DNA of 64,000 bases from Bryum argenteum (Eukaryota; Streptophyta; Bryopsida; Bryales; Bryaceae). Below, one piece after another: positions 24,165 to 38,500 of this stretch. How positions within the stretch are numbered: position 1 is the stretch's first letter; every line of letters begins with the position of its first letter. A program made the translations under genes and the position numbers. The stretch covers positions 9,494,345 to 9,558,344 of the forward strand of contig CM073326.1 of assembly GCA_037043015.1 (NCBI GenBank), given 5' to 3'. The notes below the pieces were generated by a model that saw nothing but the letters and a program-made list of their open reading frames with translations, did not search any database and was not told the DNA's origin.

Positions 24165-27100
24165 ATGAAAGTAATTGTTACTAGCAACAATCACAACTTG
24201 GAGGTGGAAGTGGAATCTAACGAGCTGGTAGGTTGCATCATATTGGCTATTACAATAAACATCCTTGTTCATGAAATATAGTCACAAATTTGTGATGCAA
24301 TTATATATTGATTGTGTAACAAAACAGTCATATTGATAGTATAATTTCTTGATTTAAGGCACCTTATGAGCTTGCAACATGAGTGTCATTGATGTGATTA
24401 TAAATCTTGAACTACCTTACAAAGACTCGTTTGAGTTTGTAAAAACTTTAATGTCTCAAATTGACTTGCTTAAACTCAAATATACTTAAAATATAATCAA
24501 TATTTCAATCAAAATCAAAAGGTACACTTACTTGATTACATTGAAGGTAAATCCTTACACAATAATCATAATATACTCGTTATCATACATACCCTCCACT
24601 TATTTGCAACATCTTAGTAGAAAATAGTTTGAAGTGTAAGCTAAACCCTTGATCATAATCACTAATATTTTTATATTTTTCATGTTGTTTAGGTGGAAAA
24701 CTTGAAGGCTATTCTTGAAGTAGAGGTATGTATGCCTCAAAACTCCTATATTTCTTAGCTTCCTTTGTTAATCTCTCATAAACATCAAGAAAATTTATTA
24801 TAATGTCATGTCAAAGTCTTCCTCTTTTGCAACATGTTCAGAATATAACAGTTTTCTTTCACTATTGATATAGACCAATGTCCCCCTTTTACAACAACAA
24901 TTATGGTTTGAAGGAAAAGAACTACATAACGCGATGAGGCTAGATGCAGTTAAAGTTTACAACAATTCAAGACTTACACTTGTGACCAACAATGATATGA
25001 GGTATTTAATTTGTACAATTAATTATTCAAGAATACAAAATTATGCTTATCAACACTTATCATACTTCAAATATTAATGCTATAAGCACTCATTGGCTAT
25101 TGAAACAAAGTGCAAGAATCATCGCATTGCATTATATGTTTTCTGACTATTAGGGGTTGGAAATAAGGAAAATAGATACACTAAAAATGTTAGCGTTCTA
25201 CTAGTGCATCAATTAATTTAATTTAAACTCAATTATATTATAATATATATACCTATAATTCAAGCCTACCATACACACACTACTTGCATCACATATATTG
25301 GATGATGAAAGAAGTCCGACATACTTTATCACATAGAATATTATATTTATGAAGTTAAGATAGATATGCTTCATAATAAAGCCCCCACAAGAATCTTTTA
25401 CTATTGAGAGAAACTACATTTGATATTGGAAATACTTGAAGATGAGGTAAGAAGAAGAATATTAAGAAGAACTTCAAACATAAGAATGCGCAGTGCAGGA
25501 GGGCATGCAACAAGCAACCTTCAATCACACGGAGGAAATGGTTCAACAATCAAATTTCGTTCACCTTCTCAAGCCAATTCTACCAAAATGGCTGAGTTGC
25601 AACAAGTATGTACTAAATTTCATGCCACTTATGTACCTTCAATCTTTTACATTTTCTTTTATAACAATCTTAGAATTTTAAAATAAAATAAAATAAAGTA
25701 AGCTATTAAATAGAACATATATATTTATACTGGTGTTCACACAATTATAATAGGAACAAACTACTACTAAATTTGATTACAATGTAAGGTTTTCATATTG
25801 TTAAGAATCAAACATGCATATTAATATAAATCTATACAATACTTAGTACGGTGACAAGAATTCATGAGCATAATTTATCATCAAAAGAACTTGTTACAAT
25901 TTTTATTTATTGGTATATAAGCATGAATTCCCTCTTATGGATCATGAATCTTGTGAATTCATCTCAAATACATGAAAGCATTTTGGATTAACTTAACTTC
26001 CTTTGTGCAACCAAAAGTTATAAACTCTATTTTTTCTAAAACAAACACTTTCATACTAGTACAATATCCTAGTATAGATCTTAAATAGATTTATACAAAT
26101 ATTTATTAAACAGAGTGTTGCAAATTTTTATTTTGGGAGTAATGCAATTGCAAAGATCTAGACTCGTGAGTTTTAGTTTGAACATTTTGTAGAACCATTT
26201 ATTATATACGATAGGAAGCATGTATCTCAATGCATATTCTCGTGTATTTGTAAGTCAATTTAAACCAACAATTGGGTTGTTATCAAGCTCACCTATAGCA
26301 TTAATTAAAATAATTAGAATCTTACAAATGACAGAAAAGAAAGTATTTTATTCATCATAAGAAATATTTCAGGGAAACTACAAAAGCTTGGATATCATTA
26401 AACTAATGATCACTTTTGGCTCCTTTGGATCAATGAAGGCTCAAGGAAGACCCACTAAGAGACAACACCGCGAAGGAGCTGAACCGAAATACAACAACAA
26501 TTGTTCAACATCTAGACCACTTTCTACTTCCCGAAATGTAACGAAATTGCTCTCATTCATTTTACTAGTTACTTTCACAACGAGTCTTGAAGCAAATAAA
26601 TGTATTTGTCATGTTTGTTTGTTCATATACTCATATTTAGTATGTACTTTTGATGAAGAAATCTTCATATTAATAATTTCCCAATTCTCATTATTAATTC
26701 TTCTTTATGTTTGATTTTAGGATATATTTATTTCAGATCCATTTGACATTGATGTTCAAAAAAGGATTGAAGAAGATATACGCCAGGTTTTAATTTTGAT
26801 ACAACTTCTTTGCTATTGAAGCTTATAAAAAAGAAATAAAATAAAATAAACATCTTTTAATTGTTATTAGTACCTCTCGAATCTTGTCTTCATGAATTTT
26901 ATAGATAATGGGTTCGGATTGCATACGAACCACTAAAACCTTCCAAATAGGAAACATATTCATCTATACTTTTATAATATTCCTATTTTCCCCAAATGTT
27001 CATATATAACCATGAGATTATGAAACTTAATTGAGTAATAGGGGCATAAAACAAATGGATTTGAGGTTGCAATGCTTTTTAGTTTAATAAGTATACACCA

Positions 27101-30100
27101 AATTAATTTGAACAACTCTAAAAATAATGATGTTATTTAACATGTACATGTTTATTCTCCATGAATCTTAAAGAAAAATGTGGATGATAATTGGGAAGCA
27201 GCCATTGAGCATAATCCGGAAGCATTTGCTCGTGTGGTAAGTAGACAAATCTCATTAATTAATACAAGTGTATAAACACAAGTGGCCAATTGGGTTAACC
27301 CCTAAAGGTCTGAGCGTGCCGTGGCGACCAATAGAATACGATGTATTTTGGTTGTATTTGGAGTGAATGCACACCTTCAATGGGTTTGAGTTCAAAGAAG
27401 AAGTTGACATTTGAATTATTGCGGTTCTAATGAGCTATTACGATTCCAGTTTAGAGTTTCTTGTTGGTAGCAAATACTAATCATACGACAACGTACATAC
27501 TATCCCCAAGGGACTTTTAAGGGTTAATGTTTCTAATAACAAAATGATATAATCAGGTCATGTTATATGTGGATATGGAGGTCAATGGATATCCTATTAA
27601 GGTATTATTTGAGCCCAATATACAATATGTTGCTTTCATACTTATTTTGTTGTTGTACCATGTAATAATTTAGTTGATATTTGCCTCTAAATGTCCTAGT
27701 CTATTTTAAGCCAAAAATACATTTTAAATTAAAATCCTATATATGAAATTGAAGGGTAACACTAATAAAAATTGGCATTACAAATGACATCTGTTAATGA
27801 CAAAAGTGTCTTTTTTAATTGTGCTTTTAATGACATCAAATTAAGTTATTATATTTATCACTTTTCCTTAAATTTTTTATTCAAATATCAACCATACAAT
27901 CTTGTAGTAGACTTATTGTGGGTCACTAAGACCAAGTTTGAAATCATGGAGCCTTGTAGATTGCAGCGTAATAATGTATCAGTATTGAAAAACAAACTGC
28001 AGAATTTCATCATTTTCACTTTATTGTGGAAATTTTACCAACAAACCAATTGCAATAAAACATTATGGACTAACAAGTTGTTTACCTTCATTTTAAGAAC
28101 ACCCTTGCACTAAAAGAATTCATCAAAAAACTTAATTGGCTCATATAGTAGTTTTGCGATGGTGAGAATGGTTGAAAAAGTTTACAAAGAAAAAGTTGTC
28201 CGAAACTAGACCCTTTGCACTCAAAGCTATGCCTCATACTAAGAACATTTTTGAGCTAATCAAGCTTTCTGTTACTAAAATTAGACTCTAATTGGAATAC
28301 ATTCCAAAAAATAAAGGTGAAATCTAACGGTTAATGCAAGAGATATAGCACCTCAGATTCCATCTATTTTTTCACCTTTTTCATTGTAGAAACGTCATTG
28401 CAAATCCAATACCAAATTTATTTGGATCAAAATCATCCAACCAAAAAGTTGCTAGCATTTGTCTACAGAACATACTTATGTAAGAAGAATTTCTGGAATA
28501 CTATTTTTGATTCAACATAATTGGCTCGCAATGGTAGAACACACCTTTGTGTTCGAAATCCCAAAACCAAAAGTTGCCTTCACTAGAATGTATGCTATCA
28601 ATTCATATTTAAATAATTGGTTGTGAAATTTCAACCACATAAATTAGACTTCATTTGGGACCCAACCCAAGTGATCTCGTCAAAAACTAAATCTGAAAGA
28701 TGTAATGACTCTTCAAAGTTAATGTTGTTTTATCCAAGAAATAGAAAATCAACACTTGGGACGTTCAGGGGTAACTTGATTATATTTCATAAATATTGAA
28801 TATATTAATGTTTTGTAACTTTGAAAATGCTTTTACAAATATACATTAGAGTTGAATTCTTTGTATTGTAGGCATTTGTTGATAGTGGCGCACAAAGTAC
28901 TATCATATCAATGTATTGTGCAGAGCGTTGTGGGTAAGAATTATTTACTTAAATATTTCACTTTTGATATACTAAAAATTGTTTCCAATTGACTTGATTA
29001 TATGCTATCACCTACACCGAGAGAAAAGCTATTCATATTAATTCAAACAAATTTAAAGCAATCATAAAGTGTTCTTTACAATTGAATCACCACACTTTGA
29101 GCTATTTGGAGCAACTCGTAATGAATAGTTTTACTTTTAAAATAGGAAACATTGTTTCAAGTAATATAATGAATGCTATAACTACATGCTTACTATTACA
29201 TTTTCATTTTTTTCCATGTAGTGTAGAGGGAAAGGATTACTTTTAGGCCAAAAATTATGACTTCCAAAGTAACAAAGTATTGAGGATCTCATATATGTAT
29301 TTGTAGGTGAATATATACTTGTATACATGAGACATATTGAATTTTTATAACAATGTCTTACTTACCCGTAAAAGAACATTGAATCTCAAATACTAAAGGC
29401 TACTTTTGGATAAGAAACTATGTAGAACTATAAAAACTTCATCTAATGGTTTGGAAACTTGCCTTACTACCTCTCTTTCATATATAAATTACAAAACTGC
29501 AAAGACCTTAATCATTGGTAAGGTTTTGAAGTTTTTGTTTGTTTATGATTTTTCAGAAGTTTTTGAGGATAGGTGAAAATATAAAGTAATTTGGGCTATT
29601 TTCGACTTGCTTCTACTTAATTCTTGAACTTTGAGAGTTTATGACATCTAGTGTCCCATAAAGTCAAATTTGCAAACAATTTTTTACAAGATTGCAACTT
29701 CTTGATATAAGTAGATGCAACCTTGAATGGAGGCCAAGAAGAGCTATCTTGGCTCTTCAAGGCATTAGGAGTTGACTTCAATAAGTACGACAAATTAACA
29801 CTTTATTTTAAGAAAATATAATACAACATCAAATTTGAGAATTTAACTTGGTTGCTAATTATTTGTATAGTAGAGCAAATCTTTAAAAAATTCCACCAAC
29901 AGGTTGTTGAGACTTCTAGATAGACGCTACAATGGAATTGCTAAAGGTGTTGGAGAATCAATGATAGTAGGTCGCATTCATGTTGCGCCCTTGAAGGTGA
30001 CACAATTTTTTATCTCATATTATCATTTTAAATTCTAATTTTCTTCATTTTCTGAAAGATGTTTAGTTCTACAATACAAAGATGTGATAGTAAGGTATAC

Positions 30101-31655
30101 ACAGAATATTGAAGAGATTTTGAATGTCACTTAGATCATCCTACTTAGCCCTCAAGTCCCTTGGTGACAAATGCTTGTGGTTCAAGATAGGTACCCTAGT
30201 TGTCACTCCGAGTGCATAAAATAAACTATAGTGGTTGTTTACAATAAGGTAGTAAAATTATTACGTTAATCCTTGTTCTCTTCAATACATAATATACAAA
30301 ATGTATCAATCAGCACTAATATAGAAATTTGAATATGTGTACAGATTGGAAAAAATTATTATCCTTGTTCATTTACAGTGTTGGACCATGCAGATATTGA
30401 GTTTATTTTTGGCCTTGACATGATGCGAAAACATCAGGTACACATTCAATGCAAGGAGTAAAGAGGACTTTTTAGTCTATAACAATAGATAAACTATGAT
30501 ATTAGATTATATTTTTTGTTGTTGTTAAATGTTTGTTATTCTATATTAAATGTGGATCTCCCATGTTTGATAAATATAAAAACTATTGCATAGATTTCAT
30601 CTAGAAGCTCGCAAAAATTGTGATCAATCCAAAAAAAATCTATATTCTCAACATGGGTTGTCATAGTAAAATATTCTATTTAATTTTTAGGTGCTGCTAT
30701 ATCTATATTATATATTTTACGTATAATCCTTGACTATTAATTGAAATACAAACACTTCATCAACATGTATAGGACTTGAATAATAAAATAGAAAGACTAA
30801 TAATTTTGCTATTGTACATTACATATGAACCTAGTGTACTATAGATCTAAAAGAAAATGTCTTGTGGGTTGGTGGACGAGAGCTTGCAGTTCCCTTTTTA
30901 CAAGGTATCGAATCTAAAACCTTCATGATTATTTTCAGTTAATTTTGTACATAACTTGATTCAAATACAAATAAAAATATTAATTATAGGAAAATTTGCT
31001 TTTGAATTGAATGCAGAGAAGGATTTGCCACCAAGTTTATTCCTTGATCCAAAAATAGAAGAAGCTCCCCGAGTTTTGGTATTTTTTAATGTGATTAAAT
31101 GATTTCGATAAAACATATATACTTTGCTTGTTTGTTGGATGATACCAAAAACCATTCTTACAGAATCACTACATAGAATATTAGGAATTTCCATTCATAT
31201 GTACTTTGGACTGATATGGGGATCATTTATTATAAGAAATAGAAGCAAATCTTTCTTATTGAATACTTAATTTCCTACTTCTATTTGCATACCATATATT
31301 ATGATTGTATTTATGATGTTTAGCAGGTCCAATAAGTTACACACTATAATTTACAATTTATGAACTATTGACCATAAGAGCCCCTATTATTGTCGACAAT
31401 ATATATTGTGTATATAGACTTTTTTTGGTCATATCTCAACATTTGGATATCTCTTACTTGAGCATGTGAAAATGTCAAATTTGGATCTTATTTTAAAACT
31501 TATATTTTACACTCATGCTTATAACTTATACTCATGCTCTCTTGTCATGATAAAAGCATAAAAACTCAATAAGTTCTAAAAAATTAAAATTTTATTGTTT
31601 TGTCGTACTTCATTTGTGAAGCATATTTTTGTTTTAAATGCAGCGTCAAATGTAA
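24165..31655 (+). CDS. DDI1: DDI1-like protein: UBL plus retroviral-type aspartic protease, no UBA
   Basis: Fourteen exons: 24165-24227, 24693-24725, 24874-25001, 25494-25605, 26373-26502, 26737-26786, 27174-27236, 27557-27601, 28872-28933, 29903-29996, 30345-30437, 30834-30903, 31017-31078, 31644-31655. They join in phase to about 338 residues. An N-terminal ubiquitin-like fold (MKVIVTSN..., VENLKAILEVETNVPLLQQQ, RLTLVTNNDM) is followed by a diverged linker, then DPFDIDVQKRIEEDIRQ, NWEAAIEHNPEAFARV and VMLYVDMEVNG. The protease has AFVDSGAQSTIIS with catalytic DSG, RRYNGIAKGVG, GRIHVAPLK, YYPCSFTVLD, FIFGLDMMRKHQ and LAVPFLQ. DDI1 proteins shuttle or cleave heavily ubiquitinated substrates at the proteasome. 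The usual C-terminal UBA domain (Arabidopsis protein about 414 aa) is absent. Exons 4-5 are poorly conserved and the exon 5 donor is the least certain. Confidence 0.88.
27295..27527 (-). mobile_element. MITE-like element, copy B, filling DDI1 intron 7
   Basis: Starts TTAACCCCTAAAGGTCTGAG and ends GGGACTTTTAAGGGTTAA, the inverted orientation of the copy at 1529-1760. It makes up most of the 320-bp intron between exons 7 and 8 and leaves both splice sites intact. Confidence 0.75.
28145..28345. repeat. Degenerate dispersed repeat in DDI1 intron 8
   Basis: TTTTGCGATGGTGAGAATGG, AGTTTACAAAGAA and a later CCAAAA-rich stretch follow the same order as at 32220-32400 (TTGCAATGGTGAAAATTGC, AGTTTACAAAAGAA). 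This is an old repeat family; similarity is moderate and judged by eye. Confidence 0.4.
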
Positions 31656-33727
31656 AGTTAATGAAAATGGTTGCAAGATTGTAGACGAGCAACCTTGGAT
31701 AGCTTAGAGGTACTGAATTGTTCTATCTTGAGTTTACTATGTTTCCTATATATATTTGTATTTTAGTTGGTTCATAGGATAATGTGACACTGTATATGTA
31801 CAACTCTATATATGTTATTTTCTAAGTATAATATTGCTACCAACTAAATTCAATAGTTTAAACATTACGAAAAATAACACAGAATGTATATTTTGATGTT
31901 TATAGGGGTGTAAAAAAATTCACAGATTGCCACACATAACACGATTACAAGAGAATATATTCACATGTTTCATGATTGTTGGATAAAAAGTAATGAGGAT
32001 GCTAGCTACGTTTTTGGAGACTCATTATGTTTAACTAGAGCTTGTTTCATTTATGCATGTAAAAAGACTATCAACTTAATTTATTTCTCTCAAGTAGCTA
32101 AAATTTTAAAGATATTTTAAAGAAGTCAACTAGAAAGGTCTTTCTAAGCATGAACCTCTAGATGTCCTTGTATTTTTTAGTCAAACAACAACAAAAAAAT
32201 TGATGGCTTAAATAATAGCCTTGCAATGGTGAAAATTGCTTCATAGTTTACAAAAGAAGAATAGTTCAAATCTGAACCTCTTGTACTACAATCCATGACT
32301 TGTCTACAAAACATATTCAATGGCATTAAAATTTCTACAACAAGAAGTAGAACTGAATAGGATTCCAACCCAAGAACTAAAATGAAATTCAAAGATACAA
32401 CTCCTCAAAGACCATCGATGGATTTTCGATCCACATTTTGGACCCATGGACGCTTAGGGGTTGAACTCTTCAAATTATCTTTTGTGTAAAACTTCACAAA
32501 GTTACAGAGCATACTTTGAACATATGACAACCACTACTCCAAGTGCCCAACATCCAAACACTTTCAGAAGGGAAATGAAGGTATAAGGGTCACCTAAAGT
32601 TTTCTTAGTCAATCCCTAACTAGTATGCCCTCACAGCGTTGCCACGCCAACTAAAATACTTTAATTGATCTTGCCCCTCTTTTTTCTCCTAGATCTAAAA
32701 TTAGGAATTTTTTGTAAATTCTAGTACGTTGGGGGATATAATTACACAGAATTTCAATATCTTGAAATCCGTCGGCCCGATTCATGTTTTGATTGTTGCT
32801 TGCATCTCTATAAATAAAACCCGCTTCCAGCGACACCTCATGCGCCTCGATTCAATTGGTGTCTCCCAAGATCATAATGTCACTCGCTTACTCACTCACT
32901 CACAAAACAAACTATCTGCCTTACAAGATAAATATTTTTAGTGAGAAAATGTTAATCAAAGTAGTTATTTAACATTTTCTGAAGATTGAGAAGGAATTGA
33001 AAGTAGAAGTGGTACTTACCATACTACTATAGTAGGTTCGGTCCTCAATGAATGAATGTTTTTATTAAAAAAAATTAAGGTTCGTCTGCCAAAAATAAAT
33101 TTTGTGAAATTCATTCTTCTGTTTTTTTGGATATAATTTCCCAACTTTTGGATACTTTTTTCGTCACAATAAAGCACTTTTTAGATATGATATAATTTTC
33201 CCACTTTTCGTTTCTCTTGGCTTGTAATTTTTAAATTATTTTTGAATAGAATTATTTATGACCGAACCTGCAATGGTGGTACGGTATAAATGGTTGTTTA
33301 TAGTTCATTGTGTATAAGTAGTCACATGAATGTCCCTCAAGGCTACCTTCTATTGAACTTGCTCAATCATTATCATGTTTTCTATTTGGTTTAAGTTCCC
33401 ACTTTCAATTACTAGGTACTTGAATGTCCCAATTTTTGCAATGCAAAATTTTAAATGTTTTTTTGAAACTTCGCATACTAGTACTCTACAAGACCCTACG
33501 GTTACAAGCTTCTTTGTTTATTTCAGTTCATCTAAAATATCATTCCCTGACTTCTCACATGAGGAAAAGTTGAAGCCTCCCAACCCCTTCAGCCTTGAAG
33601 CATCCTAGCCCTTTAGCGGTACAACTAGCATAAGATAGATATAGTGTGATATGTGTTACTCCTGTGAGATCCCTAACACTTTATGCAAAGCCATGTTGGA
33701 CACTCGTTTTGTCATTTTGTGCTAAAG

Positions 33728-33781
<54 letters not shown>

Positions 33782-34150
33782 GTAACTACATATATACATA
33801 CGTACGTACTCACTCCTTCCATCTCATTATAGTTATTTAGAGAATCTCTCAGACCTACCTTTCAAAGTGAGAACCTACTGGCCATTTATATTGGGACAGG
33901 AAAAAGTAACTACCTAAGATACTTGTACACTAGAGTTTAGGATAGGAGACTTTAAGATTAAGCTCAAACTAAGATATTCATTTTCTTTGGGAAATTTTAT
34001 TTTTGCTAATAGTCACAAATCCTTGAATTCAATTGTAGTAAATTTTTTTTAGTAAATTTTTTGATGATATCTTACAACACTTGTCCAATATGAGAAATAT
34101 CAACACACTACAATATTACTAGTAATATATTGTACGAATCTTTGAAGGTG
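31656..34150. other. Intergenic; DDI1 3' flank and KH-gene upstream region
   Basis: No gene recognised. A degenerate repeat related to 28145-28345 lies at about 32220-32400, and a 47-nt A run at 33734. Short open frames around 32650-32940 and 33375-33608 resemble nothing. Confidence 0.4.
33734..33780 (+). repeat. Run of 47 A residues
   Basis: An uninterrupted A tract follows ...GCTAAAGAATCTT. It may mark the 3' end of a retroposed sequence inserted in plus orientation. I cannot find a matching direct repeat or a recognisable body upstream. Confidence 0.9.
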
Positions 34151-34169
34151 CTCCAAATTACCAACCCTA

Positions 34170-35541
34170 TAACCAACTTTTGATTCATTAACCGCTCCTC
34201 TCATTATCTCTCTTCTCTCACTTGCATTTGTGTCACTACATTTGCATCAAATTCCTATCAACCATTGATTCGTGACTAAGGTAAGTGCTTTCATTGTATA
34301 CTCTTAAGTTAAATTCTTTATACTTTAGAAAAATAGATGGTATATTGCATTTTTAAAACAATGATATTATTGACTAGGTCTTTCACTTTGTCTCAATCCT
34401 TCTCCTTGGTATAATAATTGAACTTTGTATTTCTTTCTTCAATTGCTAATTAGATGTTGTAATATTCAAATTTTGATACTATCCAAATGTCAATGATAGA
34501 AAAATATTTATGTTCGTATAATTCCAATCTCAAAAAGTTAGTATTCACTAATGTGGGGCATAAGAAGGCAAGTGGACTTGCTTTTCTCTTTATTATTAAG
34601 TTGGTGGCTTTCCTAGAGGTCCATTTAACAAGATTTTAGGGTTTGTATATACATTTTTTTGATATAGTTAATTGATATCAATATATCTTCGTCAACACTT
34701 GTTTAGTCCTTTATTGATTCTATTGAGTAGTTTTGATATTCATTGACTCTAGGGTTTGGAGAGATTTTTAGGTATGATGATTATATGGTAATGTATCATA
34801 AAAAATAGATGAGTATTTAAGTGTTTGGATGTAGTTTGGACATTACATTTTGTACAATGGTGTATTTATATTTGTTAGCTAAGTTATTGTATGTCATATG
34901 CTATGTAGTTATTGTCTCATCAACTACATTTGGATCCACTATTCAAAAATTAGTTTCATATATTCAAATGCAAACTTTTTATGAAGGTTTGAGTATATTG
35001 GTTTTCATTTGGTATTTCAAAATACTTTAACTAAAACAAAAATAAGATTGCTTATGCGGTTTATAGATAAAATATTTTTTGTACGTTGTAGAAAGCCGAG
35101 TAGAGGTTTTTTGGATATCCATAGTGTGAAAGTCTTGATGTAATAAGTTGTAGGGTTGTACACATACTTATCATTTGGTTGTTGATATAGACATTAATTA
35201 GCTTGTTTTTTTTCAAAACTTAAGGCTAAGTTTTTGAGTGGACGAATGTATTAGAGTGCGACTTATATTTCTATTTCTTCAGTTCAACAATATTTGGCAA
35301 CATATGTGTTCAATTTTCCAAAGTACTTGATTTTCTCCCATTTATTGTTTAATATCTTAGGAAATATAGAAAAATTTGTCTTGAATTGATAAGCTAAACT
35401 AATAAATAGTTTGTACTTTCTAATGATATGTAAATATAGTCGTCAAAAACCAAAACTTGATTGCATTATTGTGATTACAGGAACAAATGGTTTGAAGATT
35501 TGAATACCAATATTTTATACGCTTGAAAAGTAGAAATTGTC
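34170..35541 (+). promoter_or_regulatory. KH-gene 5' leader with long 5' UTR intron
   Basis: A pyrimidine-rich stretch (CTCCTCTCATTATCTCTCTT, about 34190-34215) of the kind found in plant leaders runs to GACTAAG|GTAAGT at about 34280. The matching acceptor GATTACAG precedes 35481, and 61 nt of leader then lead to the ATG at 35542. The intron is about 1.2 kb. No TATA box is placed with confidence. Confidence 0.6.
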
Positions 35542-38500
35542 ATGGATGGGCGATATAATGGAAAGCGACTCCATGAAAGGGACCTAGGAGATCGTAATGG
35601 AAGGCAAAAACGCCGCAATCAAGGAAATTACAACAACAAAGAATTAGTCGCTCCACCATTTTTGCCTCAAGACCTCTCGTTGCCCCTTGTAACTGTTTCA
35701 GTGCCCAATGATGCAGTGTTTCGAATTTTATGCCCTGGTCCAAAAATTGGAGGAGTGATTGGAAAAGGTGGAAATATCATTAAAAATTTGCGTCAAGAAA
35801 CAGGTGCAAAAATAAAAATTGCGGATGCAATACCTGGAGTAGAAGAAAGAGTTATTATCATTTCCCCAGCGGATCGAGGAAGTGAAAGAGGTAGAGGAAA
35901 GGATAGTAAGAACCTCAATACTCGAGGGCGAGATGCTCGAACAAAAGAGAGAGATAGCACTAAAGAAGGAGATAGAAAAGATAAGGATTCTTCATACGAA
36001 AATGGTGATGAGTTGACTCCTACTCAAGAAGCTTTGTTTAAAATACATGCTCGCATAATTGCGGACGTGGATATTTCAAGAGGTGATGGATCTGACAAAG
36101 ATGAAGGATCTAGCGAACAGATCATTACAAGACTTCTTGTTCCTAATAATCAAATTGGATGTTTGCTTGGTAAGGGAGGGAAGATAATAGAGCAGATGCG
36201 AGAGTCGACAGGTGCTCAAATCCGTGTGCTACCCAAAGACCAACTTTTAGGATGTGCTTTACCTACTGATGAACTTGTTCAGGTGAACTTATTATTATTT
36301 AACAGAACTCAAAGTGTTGATAATAGAATTACTTTGAAAATACAATATTTTTTTTGTATTGTCTTGAGTCTCCCTAAAAAGCGTATCAATAATAATAATA
36401 CTTATACTAAAGAAGATCTGACATTTACCTTTAGCAATGTGTTACTAAAAATATATCTCTTCATGTAGATATCCGGAGATGTGGGTGTCTCAAAGAAAGC
36501 TCTAAAATTAATTTCTTCTCGATTGCAAGAGAATCCTCCAAGAGACCGCCTACAGTCTTTTGTACCTCGTGGATCAGCTTTTGCTTCAATAAGTGATTAT
36601 CTCCAAAAAGATTCTTATGGTACCAAAGGCAATGGCCCTCTATTTAATTTAGGACTAGGACATTTAGAAGGAAGTGGATGGAATTTCAACAACAGAACTT
36701 TGCCCCTTAAGCGACAAGATAACAGGGGCAACAAAGAGGGACGTGATCCTGGAACACATGAAATTATATTTCGTTTGCTCTGTCCTAGTGATAAAATTGG
36801 TAGCGTAATTGGAAAAGGCGGGAGCATTATACACAATTTACGTAAGGATACAGGAGCACGCATCAAAATTGCTGATGCAATTCCTTGTTCAGATGAACGT
36901 GTTATAATTGTATCAGCAGATGAGGTATACGATTATGAAACTCATAAATTGTTCAAAACTATAATCACCTTAATACACTTTTGAAACTAATGTTTCATAT
37001 ATCAATTACCATTATAAGCTTATGATTTCATATCCTATACATGCTCTACATCATTCAAGTATACTAATTTCTCATTAATATTAGATGATGTGCATTAGGA
37101 TTCAATACCAATGAGTTCAAGAATTTGAGATATACATGTTTAAGCAATCTATATAGTTTTTCTATTTTCAATAATCTTACGATCCAATTTTTGTAACTTT
37201 ATCTAAGTTTTACACATACTTCATATATTGGTTTATACTCATAAAAAGTGTAAGCTATAGGTTTCGGGTGATTCGTTTTCTCCTGCATTGGAAGCCATGA
37301 TTCAAGTGCACAATAGGACAACTATTGATATGGGAGGAGACAAGGATGAAGTAGTAACCATTAGGCTTCTTGTACCAATCAATCAGATTGGATGTATATT
37401 AGGAAAGGGAGGCAGTATAATTGCCGAAATGCGTAAAGCTACACGAGCTAACATTCGTATTCTTCCTAAAGACACTCTACCTCGTTGTGCCCAAGAGATA
37501 GACGAGCTTCTACAGGTATCTTAAAGTCGAATATATCAAACGTGAATTGTTAATAACCTAGAGGTATCTAAAACAACCTCTTATTATTATTACAATCCTT
37601 TTTATTGGACTAATTATTGTTTACGGCTTAAAAAATTAGATTAAATAATAAATAAATAATTCAAAGTTTTTTGATCATTAGAGCTTAATCACATGAAGTA
37701 TCCGATTTTTTTGGTAGATTGCACCAATCATTGAACTCCTATTTTTGATGATTACCTTGGCTTCCAAATAAATAATCAAAGGTGCATTGGTGTATAGGAA
37801 TTGCAAATTGCGGGTGATACAAATGTGGCTCGAGATGCACTTTTTCAAGTGATGAGTAGGTTGCGCAATAATGCATTCAAGGAAATTGGAAGTGAAGTAG
37901 GGAGAAGCAATGGCAAGAATCATGATATTCGACTCTCATTGCCATCTCTAAATATGACGGCAGAGAATTTCAACAATACATATGACTTTAGTAGAAGAAT
38001 GGAATCTAACTCACCTAGTGCAAGCGTATTTACATTACCGGGAATGAATATGGTTGGAGCACTTCATCCATCTTCAGCATTTGGAAACCTCAATTCAAAT
38101 CCAGATGTATGGGGGATTGGGGTAAGTTGAGATTTTTTATTATTATATGCTCTAGAGAAAAATTGTTTTTTTTGGTAAAAAGGTAATGCAAGTGATTTGT
38201 AAGATTTCGTGTGTGTAAAGTTATCACCACAAATTCCTATACATTATATCATAGCATTGTTTTTAAAAAACGTTATTGTAGTTAGTATCAAAATTGCAAA
38301 AGCTGTTGACTTATTAATTAAATACATGCGATGAAATCAATCAATACATGTCTTGGTTGTTTCATAGCATATTTGTTTCAAGCAAGTAAAAAAAATGTAT
38401 GAACCATGGTTGCAATCCGTTGAATGTAAATATGCTATATAAACCACATGCAATTAAACAACCTAAGTTAGTTGGAGTATATAGATCGATTTCTTTTTAA

